A stretch of 60,948 nucleotides of DNA from an uncultured Collinsella sp. (GTDB lineage Bacteria; Actinomycetota; Coriobacteriia; Coriobacteriales; Coriobacteriaceae): positions 1 through 60,948 of the forward strand of contig CAKUNE010000005.1 in the NCBI GenBank assembly GCA_934668345.1, written 5' to 3'. Below, piece after piece: positions 38,201 to 44,329 of this stretch (the stretch's first letter is position 1; each line of letters begins with the position of its first letter). The notes beneath the pieces were generated by a model, which worked only from the letters and a program-made list of their open reading frames with translations, did not search any database and was not told where the DNA came from. The position numbers and the translations under genes are program-made.

Positions 38201-39017
38201 GCAGCCCGCTCCAGGCAAACGCGGCATCGCCCATAGAGCCGATGGTAGCAACGTCATTAATGTTCAGGCTCGTAAGCGATCCGCACCCAGAAAACGCCTC
38301 TGTTCCGATGCCCCCAATGGTCATACCGGAAAAGCTGATATCGGCGAGATTGGAGCACCCAGAAAAGGCGTGTAGTCCAATTGAAGAAATAGAGCTGTTC
38401 TCAAAACGCACCGAACGCAAATTGGAGGAATACTCACAAATATATCCGGGGACCCCATCCACTCCGTAATCAACGATCAGATTGGTTACCAATTTACCGT
38501 CGACAGAGCTCCCATACGGGTCGTTTCCATCGATCTCTACCGTAACGCTTCCGCTTGCATCGCACGGATACACATAGCCGTTCGGCATAAGCTTGGCATA
38601 CTCACAGACCGTTGGGTCCTCATACACGAGGGGATCGACTTCGCTGTCATCGGACGAGGGTTCCGCCGTGGCAACCAAGCTCTTTGCTGCATCAGAATCG
38701 GTCGCGGAGATCGAAAGGTCTTGGGCCAAGCTCGACGTGGAAGTGCTGGTATCCGAGCTGGACGATTCGTCCTGAGCGTTATTCGTTTGGTCGGAAGCTG
38801 TGGATGAGCTGCCCTCGCCCGAAGATGACGCGTTATCGACCGCATGGACATCAGCGTCAGAACTCGAGTCGGTCTCTTGGGCCTCGCTCTCGACGGCGAC
38901 CGCCCCGGCATCATCGGCATAGGCTGTGCTGGGAGCAAGGGGTATCGAGGTCACGACCATCGCGACCGAAAGATAGACGACTAAAAACCTATAGAGGGCA
39001 GCAGTGATCCTGTTCAT
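26247..39017 (-). CDS. Giant LAxTG-anchored repeat surface protein (4,256 residues)
   Basis: Residues 1-34 are a signal peptide ending in TAYA. A Ser/Thr/Asp-rich stretch follows (~35-130). Two BspA-like leucine-rich-repeat blocks of ~383 residues come next (~139-520 and ~521-905). About nineteen InlB-B/Listeria-Bacteroides-type repeats, marked by F-x-GW or F-x-x-W motifs, span ~909-2575, interrupted by a hydrophobic helix at ~1188-1212. Three long modules (InlB-like, Ig-like with QPQDASA and GEYFCRITQ, MBG-like with YSG and DAGTYRAVAT) cover ~2576-4142. A Pro/Asp-rich linker separates modules two and three (~3645-3701). The C-terminus has LADTG (4221-4225), a hydrophobic helix and RRRR, a sortase substrate. 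It is probably an adhesin; its ligand is unknown. The reading frame is intact over 12.8 kb. Confidence 0.93.
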   Translation of the reverse strand: MNRITAALYRFLVVYLSVAMVVTSIPLAPSTAYADDAGAVAVESEAQETDSSSDADVHAVDNASSSGEGSSSTASDQTNNAQDESSSSDTSTSTSSLAQDLSISATDSDAAKSLVATAEPSSDDSEVDPLVYEDPTVCEYAKLMPNGYVYPCDASGSVTVEIDGNDPYGSSVDGKLVTNLIVDYGVDGVPGYICEYSSNLRSVRFENSSISSIGLHAFSGCSNLADISFSGMTIGGIGTEAFSGCGSLTSLNINDVATIGSMGDAAFAWSGLRSTGLDKVVGLSSIPENAYNACSALTDTGLGGNTSITSIGVNAFKNCSRLATTGLENNTTIKTLREGCFSGTNMSGGLTLPLYSKVEELPSRAFYGSKLETVYFGCDHVVLINSTTFPKQNMTVMVPAKMVSQYASGRPKEVWESCNGSLPVPVGKMLQKIEISRDPDKMAYRQGDTISLEGMSVTFQYPHSTMDSDYEALIKDELGEYLTATPCDGDVFDESMDGEPIQLVYDDGYTRLVAYSKGNLQQAAYEYAKLMPNYYLYPCDANGNLTVEIDGNNPRENSVDGRMVTNLIVDYGVDEVDAQLCADSTNLRSVRFENSSISKIGLHAFYNCPNLTDISLSGMTIGTIGKEAFYGCESLASLNISETTTIGSMGYAAFADSGLVSTGLDKVVGLTSIPDSAYEGCKALTDTGLDKNTSITSIGVCAFRFCSNLATTGLESNTTVETLGHTCFYGTDLNGGLTLPYNSKIEELPEKAFYSTNLETVFFGCNHAVLINTDTFPKRNMTVMVPAKMIPKYSKGEPKAVWERCNGCLPVPVGKVLKNVEISCDPNNMTYEPGDTISLEGMSVELDYPHSVSIWNYEALIKEELGEYLTATPCDGDVFDESMDGQPVKLVYDDGYSHFETQTKGTLQLKKPEPTSFQISYAQTIDKGERKLMDGVELPDVSGATTIDAGAEVTLDAGALGMLNDNLTFKGWYDTESGKYISKETVYTFTPDKDLSLEARFKLKDYAVHVNDAQTTDSSQDYAHLSVTAQNCYRNAGETVEVSAVTDNALFLGWYLGEGDDAYAVSDQLDFTYTVNEADATVSEDKSDSKIEITPRYCAPQASVVLSVDGVDENGQPLGQFLSTGLYGIGSRVTVVAVPLPGYVFDYATDALGNVVFTSDDGPSYTFVLEGDVQYTAHFREATDPDESLAALKAALIAAITAAAVLATMYGLGEIVDPIAADAVIEIGMADNIEDVAAVGTKVLKEIKDIIDDHKKPKPHGDHKIEIIATAQPEVGGVVTGGGIHYEGTVATLEAVANPGYRFVCWKENGVEVSTSPLKTMTITDLTPEVVKMTAVFEKKVEVTAVAEADGIQADFSTGCTASPVKQSITRGDQAMVTASEGPDYAFVGWFEDGIEVSPERTYIFKAEVDRHLVARFRKADKTILVNTDPFDSAEVLCDGVPVVDGKVRAKDGDILTFTMRPKTRPDNPEKTYRFVEWRETDAQGVTIANKQEVCEYRVNGNARIEAVMDGRDTHTVRAEADPLEGGTVTLKRGETAGMVLEVPEGERVTAEATPTEGYIFDGWYLSNGGSDTTSTLVSSERSYTFEPITDCVIQAKFTRACKVDVVVEPAAAMAGKYLVHGEGYCIKGEPATLSIELTAEASKQFTFKGWYDAKTDLLLGTDPSYLEFYPEDAECTVRAVFEENTYTVAAKAKKTFVERGTVEIEGHPGASSVTCGYGDTVMLKAKANDGYRFDHWKDDSGKEYDTAELVVKVTKSDTYTAIFTDSKPEVMVTADSWLGGTVTCNGTVVKPTTDKFKLGETLHLTAKAHPGFLFRGWYVNGRLKSLKHETSLVAKARGKTGRCVITAAFVPIDTVCVPLADPAEGGTVKASRILADRGAEVALKATPNPGHVFTGWYTADGTFESADAEFTCHQERSHVHVARFMAKSYEVDATTVIDSGTGSLVESSAAGWIEGTGTVEAGHAATLTAHALSGYAFEYWADASGAVVSRDSTYHVVPTSDTTLQAVFSAKQYTVDVSCEESMGTVKGAGTYAAGQVVTVRAVAAEDTAFVGWFRNGTCVSSKKTYRFTVREDTSLYAVFASGSYVVSTVASPAEGGAVSGFGGYESGDRATLRATANTGYSFVGWTDDKGETVSENADYTVKVTADAAYTATFKPKSYQVVLSASDDGVGTLSGEGSYQFGDTVELNATPMGTKRFVGWYVLDTEGNKSLLSCDAHCWVKLDKDMVEGLEDDTLELQAVFADPYEVTVTGEVVVKDKASSRGCRVTGSGSFAAGDQVELTAVAGMGYRFVGWSTDKEGTSIVETATTLDVTATQDMTYYAQFESDGQVTITVTGSSIFRGTALLVDGIPAGSRSYDRGDMFMAIAIPWKKYHFSHWVDDAGVTVSYSAFYIGTAKENRQLTAVFYETGCDVQVATYPKGAGFSMVALGTGSSYHSAAIMFTVPHKGWKFKYWVDENGLPVGATPVINRVVFGNRTFTAVYERASMTVTAVDSRQGGHVEGSSEDESLGYAVTNEVENGESTTLTAVPDAGYVFDGWYARNDDGSLGDEPLSTDAVWTFVPEDNMTVEARFVEAPKYKVTARAVNGSVDPETASVATDGKVTLSAMPDEGCYLTRVTVAEEAGEDGSAGNAYDLDISDYKGGAYEVTLSGVSAPQQVTFEFAKAAAPEVLAQPQDASAYDGDPVELSVAAEAGRNVRVHAAVSSGSAADVKLSYQWYRVSADGGKAVALKGETGETLSIAQLGSDNEGEYFCRITQSYLGTVTKTDTEHATVSIVPREALVFNGRVLPAATAHDDYRVVIAGARGGKAPYVYNLDEVEVPEGMQLTQADDGTGALVLSGVPSATGVCRFKIRCTDDLGNKRVANFALVVKAKEAPLAFKGQSFTYNATAQAPELSGVPEGCEDDVAVTYVGTGDTHYSSDKAPVDAGTYRAVATLDANGYVGNASCDFTIETTPVDISIQTSDVTYDGARHGATVAVAGLDASAYSVTYRGVDGTSYGPTALEPCDSGSYRVTVKVNDPNYQGKKSAEFSIAKASQAITGTTTYSGVYGGDPIVFDNTAQTPVSFELVDSADDSASPISIKGRCATVKAAGTARVVAHAKASRNYLAAEDVELAVTVAPAQLLVKVDDAERFEGQANPEFTSSLVSRCDTSDVKVTYFCSANKKSPAGEYQIDATVADPNFDVAVDPGTLTVKKKPERYKVTAKAVNGSVDNASVTVVEGGDATLSATPDEGCYLERVTVSEVGSDEAVDLDISDYKGGAYEVTLSDITASQKVTFEFAKADVPRVVAQPQDVSAHEGDSAVLSVAAEAGENVANHAASSTGSAAEIELSYQWFRMVDGKAVALEGETGETLPLSDLDDERAGEYFCRITQRYLGTEVRSDSDHAVVSVVPWDTLVFNGDVLPAASAHDTYRATIAGAAGGKAPYEYAWDEAKLPGGLKLSRTSGGLTLSGTPSKTGVSTFDVTCTDARGETATARFALVVQAKRVKLAFADGDFTYSGAPQAPEVTGAPKVCKGDLKIKYYGTGSTHYSSTEAPTDAGTYRAVATLRAHGYAGAAACEFEIAPAKLTVKVDDAERFEGEANPAFTSSLESAVDTSGVKVEYSCDADESSPAGEYKIGATVTDPNFDVEVEPGTLTVKKKQGPVDPDPDNPDPGQPDPDPNPNPDNPDPDNPDPDNPEPDPKPDPDNPDPDKPEPDNPDVPVNYEVTVKAVNGSVDNGSIAVAAGESVTIAATPDEGCYLERATVTGDGSDKAVDLDISDYEGGAYEVTLSGVTASQEVTFEFAKADAPKVIAQPQDASAHEGDSAVLSVAAEAGKGVLDHASSSTGSAADVELSYQWFRMVDGEAVALEGETGETLLIENLDDDCAGEYFCRITQRYLGTETQTDSDRAVVSVVPRDALVFNGGLLPAARAHSAYRVTIAGAAGGESPYEYMWDEADLPDGFKLTRAAGGLMLSGTPSKAGVFSFDVTCKDAQGETVTAHFVLVAQAKRVELAFEGGSFVYSGDAQAPEVTGVPKACEGDLRIRYYGTDGTYYSSSEAPTDAGTYRVVATLRSNGYVGAAARKFRITPAKLKVKVDDAERFEGEANPAFTSSLESAVGTSGVKVEYSCDADESSPAGEYKIGATVTDSNFDVTVEPGTLTVKRKQEPVDPEPVEPSPDKPDGPDPDQPDKPGAPDSDQSDSKDPAKPGGSDDSAAGKAKTNATENSGKKDSSKSSAQHLADTGDRAPLAVAVAAGAVALISLGLELLRRRRSGA

Positions 39018-39021
39018 AGGA

Positions 39022-39106
39022 ACCTTCCCGCAATTCGCAAAGATACAGAGTCCCAGTGTGGGCCATCATTTCACATTACCCTGTATAAGCGACAATGCGG
39101 GAAGGT
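39022..39106. promoter_or_regulatory. Inverted repeat flanking the adhesin leader
   Basis: ACCTTCCCGCA (39022-39032) and TGCGGGAAGGT (39096-39106) are perfect 11-bp inverted repeats 63 bp apart. The gene-proximal arm contains the GGAAGG Shine-Dalgarno of the adhesin. The segment between them holds the expected promoter or leader region. The pair could fold over the ribosome-binding site or mark an invertible segment. Confidence 0.6.
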
Positions 39107-39143
39107 AGCGTAAACGGTTTATCTAAGGGCGCAAAAGGTTGGT

Positions 39144-40286
39144 CTAATCGCAGCTCAAATCGCGCAGAGCCTCAATCGCCGTATCGACTTCCCCTTCCGT
39201 GTTGAAATACCCAAACGAGAAGCGAACGATACCCTGGCGCTCGGTCCCGAGCGCGCGGTGCATGAGCGGGGCACAATGGGCACCGGGACGGGTCGCAATC
39301 CCCCACCCTTGCATGAGCGCGTCCGAGATCTCGGCAGAGTCGATATCACCCACGTTGAGTGAGACGATCGCCGAGCGCGTCAGCTGGTCAAAGGCACCGT
39401 AGAGCTTAATCTCCGGAATATTGCGCACACCAGCAAGGAAGCGATCAGCGAGCGCACGCTCGTGGGCAGCAATCGCCTCGACCCCACCCTGGGCCTCGAT
39501 ATAGTCAAGGCCGGCAGAAAGGCCCGCGATGCCATGGCCGTTGAGCGTACCGGCCTCCAGGCGCGTGGGCCACTCCATGGGCTGCAACGCATCGAAGCTG
39601 TGCACGCCCGTGCCGCCCATGGCCCAGGGCGCCACGTCGACGCCCTCCGCCACGGCCAGGCCGCCGGTGCCCTGCGGGCCCATGAGCCCCTTGTGGCCGG
39701 TAAAGCACACCACGTCGAGCCCCATGGCCTGCATATCGATATGCGCCGTACCGGCAGACTGCGAGGCATCGACGATCACAAGCGCACCCGCGGCATGTGC
39801 CAAGGCCGCCACGCGCGCAATGTCGACCGCGTTGCCGGTCACATTAGAGGCATGCGTCACCACCACGGCACGCGTACCGGGCGTGACCAGCCGCTCGAGC
39901 TCGTCATAGTCGAGCACGCCGTTCGCGTCACAGCCCGCATGCTCAACGGTCACACCCCGCTCCGCTGCCAGGCGGTTGAGCGGACGCAGCACGGAGTTGT
40001 GCTCGAGCACCGTCGTGACCACGCGGTCGCCGGGGCGCACCGCGCCACAGATGGCGGTGTTGAGCGCCGCCGTAGAGTTGGGCGCAAAGCACACATGGTC
40101 CGCCCTCGGGCAACCTAAAAGGCACGCGAGCTTGGCACGGCAACCGTGAATCGTACGAGCGGCATCGAGGGCACCCGACGTGGCGCCGCGCCCGGCATTG
40201 CCGAGCGAGCACATCGCCTGCGTCACGGCATCGATGACCGTCTGCGGCTTGTGCATGGTCGTCGCCGCGTTATCCAGGTAGATCAT
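39144..40286 (-). CDS. Class-V PLP cysteine desulfurase/selenocysteine lyase-like protein
   Basis: The product is 380 residues. It opens MIYLDNAATT, as group II desulfurases often do. It has the PLP-lysine context FTGHKGLMGPQG (~residue 199) and a likely catalytic Cys in RPGAHCAP (~residue 338). It should remove S or Se from cysteine or selenocysteine as a persulfide or selenide. Being last in the selD-yedF-DUF3343 run suggests it supplies selenium to SelD. The ATG at 40286 overlaps the DUF3343 stop by 4 bp and has GGGAGG upstream. Confidence 0.88.
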   Translation of the reverse strand: MIYLDNAATTMHKPQTVIDAVTQAMCSLGNAGRGATSGALDAARTIHGCRAKLACLLGCPRADHVCFAPNSTAALNTAICGAVRPGDRVVTTVLEHNSVLRPLNRLAAERGVTVEHAGCDANGVLDYDELERLVTPGTRAVVVTHASNVTGNAVDIARVAALAHAAGALVIVDASQSAGTAHIDMQAMGLDVVCFTGHKGLMGPQGTGGLAVAEGVDVAPWAMGGTGVHSFDALQPMEWPTRLEAGTLNGHGIAGLSAGLDYIEAQGGVEAIAAHERALADRFLAGVRNIPEIKLYGAFDQLTRSAIVSLNVGDIDSAEISDALMQGWGIATRPGAHCAPLMHRALGTERQGIVRFSFGYFNTEGEVDTAIEALRDLSCD

Positions 40287-40534
40287 CGCACGACCTCCCA
40301 CATATCAATCACGGTATAGCCCTCGGTGGGAACGCCCGCCGCGGCGAGTTCGCCGCGCAGCAGCTCCTCATCGGCAGGCAACGCTTTCCACGCCAGACCA
40401 CAGCCGGCAGCGACCTCCCCGGGCACGGGAATCGTTCGCCCGGGAAGGCCACGCTCAACGCACAGGGACTCGCAGCACATGGCGGCCGCCGTGGTGGGAA
40501 ACGTGATGACAAGCGCCGGGCGCTTCTCCCTCAT
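40283..40534 (-). CDS. DUF3343 protein (putative Se/S carrier)
   Basis: This 83-residue protein carries the signature GLPGRTIPVPG then AGCGLAW (residues ~31-48) and MCCESLC before it. It is the short relative of the protein at 96-491. The ATG at 40534 has GGAG 5 nt upstream; an in-frame TTG at 40549 is the alternative. It overlaps the desulfurase gene by 4 bp. The strict linkage to selD and yedF supports a role in selenium transfer, although no activity is known to me. Confidence 0.85.
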   Translation of the reverse strand: MREKRPALVITFPTTAAAMCCESLCVERGLPGRTIPVPGEVAAGCGLAWKALPADEELLRGELAAAGVPTEGYTVIDMWEVVR

Positions 40535-40553
40535 GGCAACTCCAACCAATACG

Positions 40554-41180
40554 CTACGGGCGCACGACGCGCACGGCCTGCTCCATCTTCTCCACGATCA
40601 CGTACATGTTGGTGACCTCGCCCACCGCAAGCTGGTCTTTAATGCCATAGTGGTCGAGGCAGGTACCACAGGTGAGAATCTCGACACCCTGCTCGGCCAG
40701 GCCCTTCAGGTCGTCGAGCACCGGCGAGCCCTCAACGGTGAGCTTGGCGCCGCCGTTGTAGAACAGCATGGTCGCGGGCAGCTCCTCCTGCTGCGTCACG
40801 GCAAAGATAAACGCCTTCATGAGCTTGTGGCCCAGCTCGTCGTCGCCACGGCCCATGCAGTCGGTGTAGACGGAAATGACGAGCCTGCCCTTGCCGGCGC
40901 TGGCATCACAGAAGGCAGCGCCATCCTGCTCGGGATCGGCCATGGCAACGGCGCCAGAGGTCGCCACGGTCACGTGCCACTCGGCGTCAGAAACCTTCTC
41001 GACCGAGGCCGTGCAGCCCTTCTCCTGCGCCATCTTGGAGATGTTCTTGACGGCGGTCTCGTTGTCGACCGAGGTCACAACAGCGCCCTCGCCATCGAGC
41101 TGTTTCAGGGCCTTGAGCGTCTTGACGACGGGCAGCGGGCAGGCATCGCCCATGGCATTGACTTCAATCTTGGTAGACAT
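40554..41180 (-). CDS. yedF: Sulfurtransferase-like selenium metabolism protein YedF
   Basis: The 208-residue protein fuses an N-terminal TusA-like domain with the CPLP motif (GDACPLPVVKTLKAL, residues ~11-25) to a C-terminal DsrE-like domain with ILTCGTCLDHYGI (~residue 168). YedF co-occurs with selD across bacteria and is thought to handle selenide. The start is chosen at the ATG 41180, with AAAGGAA upstream. It is 60 bp after selD. Confidence 0.92.
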   Translation of the reverse strand: MSTKIEVNAMGDACPLPVVKTLKALKQLDGEGAVVTSVDNETAVKNISKMAQEKGCTASVEKVSDAEWHVTVATSGAVAMADPEQDGAAFCDASAGKGRLVISVYTDCMGRGDDELGHKLMKAFIFAVTQQEELPATMLFYNGGAKLTVEGSPVLDDLKGLAEQGVEILTCGTCLDHYGIKDQLAVGEVTNMYVIVEKMEQAVRVVRP

Positions 41181-41240
41181 AGAAAATTCCTTTCGAAAGG
41201 GGCCGCCCAGAACAACGGACGGTCGCATAAACGGTTTTCC

Positions 41241-42290
41241 TTAACGCACAACACGAACGGCAGGACCGCCCGGCACCGCCTCGCACACGCGACCGACAAC
41301 GGCAGCGATGCAATCTTCGGCATGCAGACGGTGCGCGAGCTCATCCACATCGGCGGCAGGCGCTGCGATGAGCAGGCCGCCCGAGGTCTGCGGATCGTAC
41401 AGCGCGTCGAGCATGCCCGGCTCCAGGTCATCGTCGGCCGCCACGCGCGGGCCAAAGAAATCCTGGTTGCGGTAGGAGCCCGCGGGGATAATGCCCAGAC
41501 GTGCCATGTCGAGCACCTGGTCAAAGAGCGGCACCGCCCCGGACGCAAGTTCAATCTGCACGCCCGAACCCTCAGCCATCTCGCACGCGTGCCCGATCAG
41601 ACCAAAGCCCGTAATGTCGGTACAGCCGTGAAGCTCGAGTCCCTCGGCCAGACGAATCGGGGCTTCGTTCAGGGTACGCATCGAGTCAAACATCGGACCA
41701 GCCTCGTCCTGCTCGATGAGCTCGCCCTTAATGGCCGTGGTGATGATGCCCGAGCCGATCGTCTTGGTCAGCAGCAGAACATCGCCCACGCACGCGCCGC
41801 TGTTGGCGAGCATGCGGTCGAGCGTGACAAAGCCGCTCACGGACAGGCCGTACTTGGGCTCGTCGTCGTTGATGGTGTGGCCGCCCGCGATGGCGCAGCC
41901 GGCCTCGACGCACTTGTCGGCGCCACCCGCCAGAATCTGGCCAGCAACCTCAACGCCCAGGCAGCTCGGGATGCACAGCAAGTTCATGGCATGGCTCGGC
42001 CGCCCGCCCATGGCGTAGATGTCCGACAGCGAGTTGGCCGCGGCGATCTGGCCAAACAGAAACGGGTCGTCGACCATCGGCGGGAAGAAGTCGATGGACT
42101 GCACGAGGCCTAAGTTATCGTCAACGCGAAAGACGCTCGCATCGTCGGAGGTATCGAACCCCACGAGCAGGTTGTCGTTATGCACATTGGGTAAGTCGCC
42201 CAGGACCTGGGCGAGGGCTCCGGGAGCCAGCTTAGCGGCTCAACCGCTCGCGGCAGTCATAGACGTGAGCCTCATGGTGTCCTTAGCCAT
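41241..42290 (-). CDS. selD: Selenide, water dikinase SelD, itself a selenoprotein
   Basis: SelD makes selenophosphate from selenide and ATP. Translation from the ATG at 42290 reads RLTSMTAASG, then TGA at codon 17 (42242-42240), then AAKLAPGALAQVL. This is the canonical SelD active-site segment with the catalytic Cys position encoded by UGA, so Sec is expected. The remaining frame (SIDFFPPMVDDP, GGHTINDDEPKYGL, DITGFGLIGHACEM) is fully conserved. The total is 349 residues, the normal length. AAAGGGGG precedes the start. The start overlaps the end of the glycosyltransferase gene by 8 bp. Starting at 42185, after the TGA, would delete the catalytic residue. Confidence 0.95.
42214..42242 (-). 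promoter_or_regulatory. UGA(Sec17) and SECIS-like hairpin of selD
   Basis: The TGA at 42242-42240 is followed 11 nt later by GGCTC-CCG-GAGCC, a tight hairpin in the place expected for a bacterial SECIS. Unlike fdhF it has no GGTCT loop. Confidence 0.65.
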
Positions 42291-43500
42291 ACGAACCCCC
42301 TTTCAACAAATCAACGACTTTAAGTATACGCGCCAGGCACGCTTCCCAAGAGACCGCCGACGGCTCGAACGTCGAAGGCGGAGCCGCAAGCGCCTGCGCG
42401 ATAGCATCTGCCAGTGCGCGCTCAAACAACGGAAGGTCGGTCGCCACGGGCGTGTCGACATCCGTCATACGCGGCGACGCCACCCACGTCACGGGAGCAC
42501 CGGGAAGCATCGCCTCCATCCAGGGACGAACGCCGGGCAAATCAGTCGCCACAACTTTGCAGCCGCACGCGAGGGCCTCGATCGTCACGAGCGGCAGACC
42601 CTCGTAAAACGAAGGCAGCACAAAGACGTCGGAACTGCGGTAGGCGCGCACGAGTCCATCGCTATCCAGGCGCCCCGCCAGCGTCACCGGCACATCCGAG
42701 GCCGCGGTCAAGCGCTCGATACGCGCGCACTCGGCATCGTCCCCGCGGCCGCCCACAAGTACCAAGCCAGACGGGCGGACGCCATCGTCAATCGGCAATG
42801 ACACAGCTCGAACCAGCGACTCGACGCCCTTTTTAAAGCAAATCTTGCCCACGTACACAAGCGATCCCGGCTGCCTCGCCACGCTTGCATCGCGACAGAA
42901 GACACGATGGTCGTAGCCCGTCCCAATCACGTGGATGCGATCGACATCGACACCGCACACCAGGCCAATCTGCTCAGCCTGCTCAGCATGGAGCGCAAAG
43001 ACGGCATCGAGCCGACGAACCGCACTTACGATGCGATCGCGCTCGAGAGCATGCGAACGTAACTGCCGCAGGTCGGTCGAATGGCACACGGCAACAACCG
43101 GCACGCCCCGGACACACTCGCGTGCCAATGCGGTCACCAGATACAGGTGATGGCAGAGCACCAGATCGGGCCGAAACTCAGCCACCGCCCGATCGATTGC
43201 AGCAGCAAATGCCCGCTCAAACGCCTTGAGCATCGAAGGCGTCAGGTCACGATAGCGTGTGGAGGGATAGGGCATGACATCGGACATACCGCAGATGGGA
43301 AACGGCAGCTCGGGCGACTCGAACGGTACGGCAAACACGGCAGCACGCCGGTCCAGCTCGCCTTGGGTATCACCCGGTGCCGCGCCGCAAAGCACGGCGG
43401 CGCGATGCCCCGTCTCGATCTGTTCGCGCACGAGCGCGGCAAGGTAGGTGCCGCTGCCGGTGCTATCTGGTTTTTGTGCCGAGATATTGAGGATGCGCAT
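42283..43500 (-). CDS. GT4-family glycosyltransferase coupled to selD
   Basis: This 405-residue protein has the GT-B fold of family 4. The N-terminus MRILNISAQKPDSTGSGTY fits the acceptor domain. The second domain has VYVGKICFKKGVESLVRA and the E-x7-E motif in FYEGLPLVTIEAL (~residue 305). No membrane segment is seen. Its TAA stop lies inside the first codons of selD, an 8-bp overlap that implies coupled translation. In selenoneine pathways a glycosyltransferase (SenB) uses selenophosphate to make selenosugars, so a selenium-linked glycosylation is possible here. Sequence similarity to SenB itself is not obvious. Confidence 0.85.
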   Translation of the reverse strand: MRILNISAQKPDSTGSGTYLAALVREQIETGHRAAVLCGAAPGDTQGELDRRAAVFAVPFESPELPFPICGMSDVMPYPSTRYRDLTPSMLKAFERAFAAAIDRAVAEFRPDLVLCHHLYLVTALARECVRGVPVVAVCHSTDLRQLRSHALERDRIVSAVRRLDAVFALHAEQAEQIGLVCGVDVDRIHVIGTGYDHRVFCRDASVARQPGSLVYVGKICFKKGVESLVRAVSLPIDDGVRPSGLVLVGGRGDDAECARIERLTAASDVPVTLAGRLDSDGLVRAYRSSDVFVLPSFYEGLPLVTIEALACGCKVVATDLPGVRPWMEAMLPGAPVTWVASPRMTDVDTPVATDLPLFERALADAIAQALAAPPSTFEPSAVSWEACLARILKVVDLLKGGSYG

Positions 43501-43514
43501 GTCGCGGTACACCC

Positions 43515-44279
43515 CTAGGCCAAGGCGGCGGCGCGAATCGCCGCGCCGATGGCACCGGCAAAGCGAGCCTGGGGCGAGGTGGTCACCGGCGACCCCAGTA
43601 GCTCGCCCAACCGCTCCACCACGAAGGCGTTCTCGCACAGGCCACCGGTCAGGTAGTACGGGGCGCCCGCGGCCTGCCCGGCCATGGTCGCCACGCGCGA
43701 GACCACGCTGTCGATCACGCCACGCGCAATGTTCTCGCGCGGCTCACCGCGACCGATCAGGCTGATAACCTCGCTTTCGGCAAACACCGTGCACATGCTG
43801 CTGATCTTGGTGGGCTCGCCGGAACGCGCCAGGTCGGCCATCTGCTGCTGGGAAATGCCCAGGCGGTCGGCCATGATCTCCAAAAAGCGCCCCGTGCCGG
43901 CGGCGCACTTGTCGTTCATGGCAAACTTGGCCACGCGGCCACCCTTAAGTTGGATGACCTTGGTGTCCTGACCGCCCACGTCAATCACCGTGCCGTGGTC
44001 GCCAAACAGGCGCACGGCACCGGTGCCGTGGCAGGTAATCTCGGTCACGACCTTGTGCGCATAGGGCACGGCGACACGGCCGTAGCCAGTCGCGATCACG
44101 CGCACGTCGTCGGCAGCCACGTCGTAGCCAGCCGCTGCCAGTGCCTTGAGCAGACGCTCGGCCGCATCGACCGAGGAGAACCCGGTTGGCTGCACGCACG
44201 TCCACGCAATGGCGCTGTCCATCTCCACCACCGCAGCCTTCGCGGCCGTCGAGCCTATGTCGATACCAATGCCAACCAC
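43515..44279 (-). CDS. BadF/BadG/HgdC-type ATPase activator (YjiL-like)
   Basis: The product is a 254-residue ASKHA-fold ATPase that drives electrons into 2-hydroxyacyl-CoA dehydratases or double-cubane-cluster proteins. The phosphate loop GIGIDIGSTAAKAA is at residues 3-16, DVGGQDTK lies near residue 100, and the bridging-cluster cysteines are in NDKCAAGTGRFLE and SSMCTVFAES. The start is a GTG at 44279 with AGGAGG 5 nt upstream. It is 50 bp after its probable partner at 44330-45493. Confidence 0.92.
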   Translation of the reverse strand: MVGIGIDIGSTAAKAAVVEMDSAIAWTCVQPTGFSSVDAAERLLKALAAAGYDVAADDVRVIATGYGRVAVPYAHKVVTEITCHGTGAVRLFGDHGTVIDVGGQDTKVIQLKGGRVAKFAMNDKCAAGTGRFLEIMADRLGISQQQMADLARSGEPTKISSMCTVFAESEVISLIGRGEPRENIARGVIDSVVSRVATMAGQAAGAPYYLTGGLCENAFVVERLGELLGSPVTTSPQARFAGAIGAAIRAAALA

Positions 44280-44329
44280 GGCATCCTCCTTCTATGCGGC
44301 AAAGCATCTATCCCTTTGCCGCATTTGTC

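Noticed and set aside
41241..42185. selD starting at an internal codon (42185)
   Set aside because: This start would remove the catalytic Sec segment; the ATG at 42290 has a good Shine-Dalgarno and the full motif.
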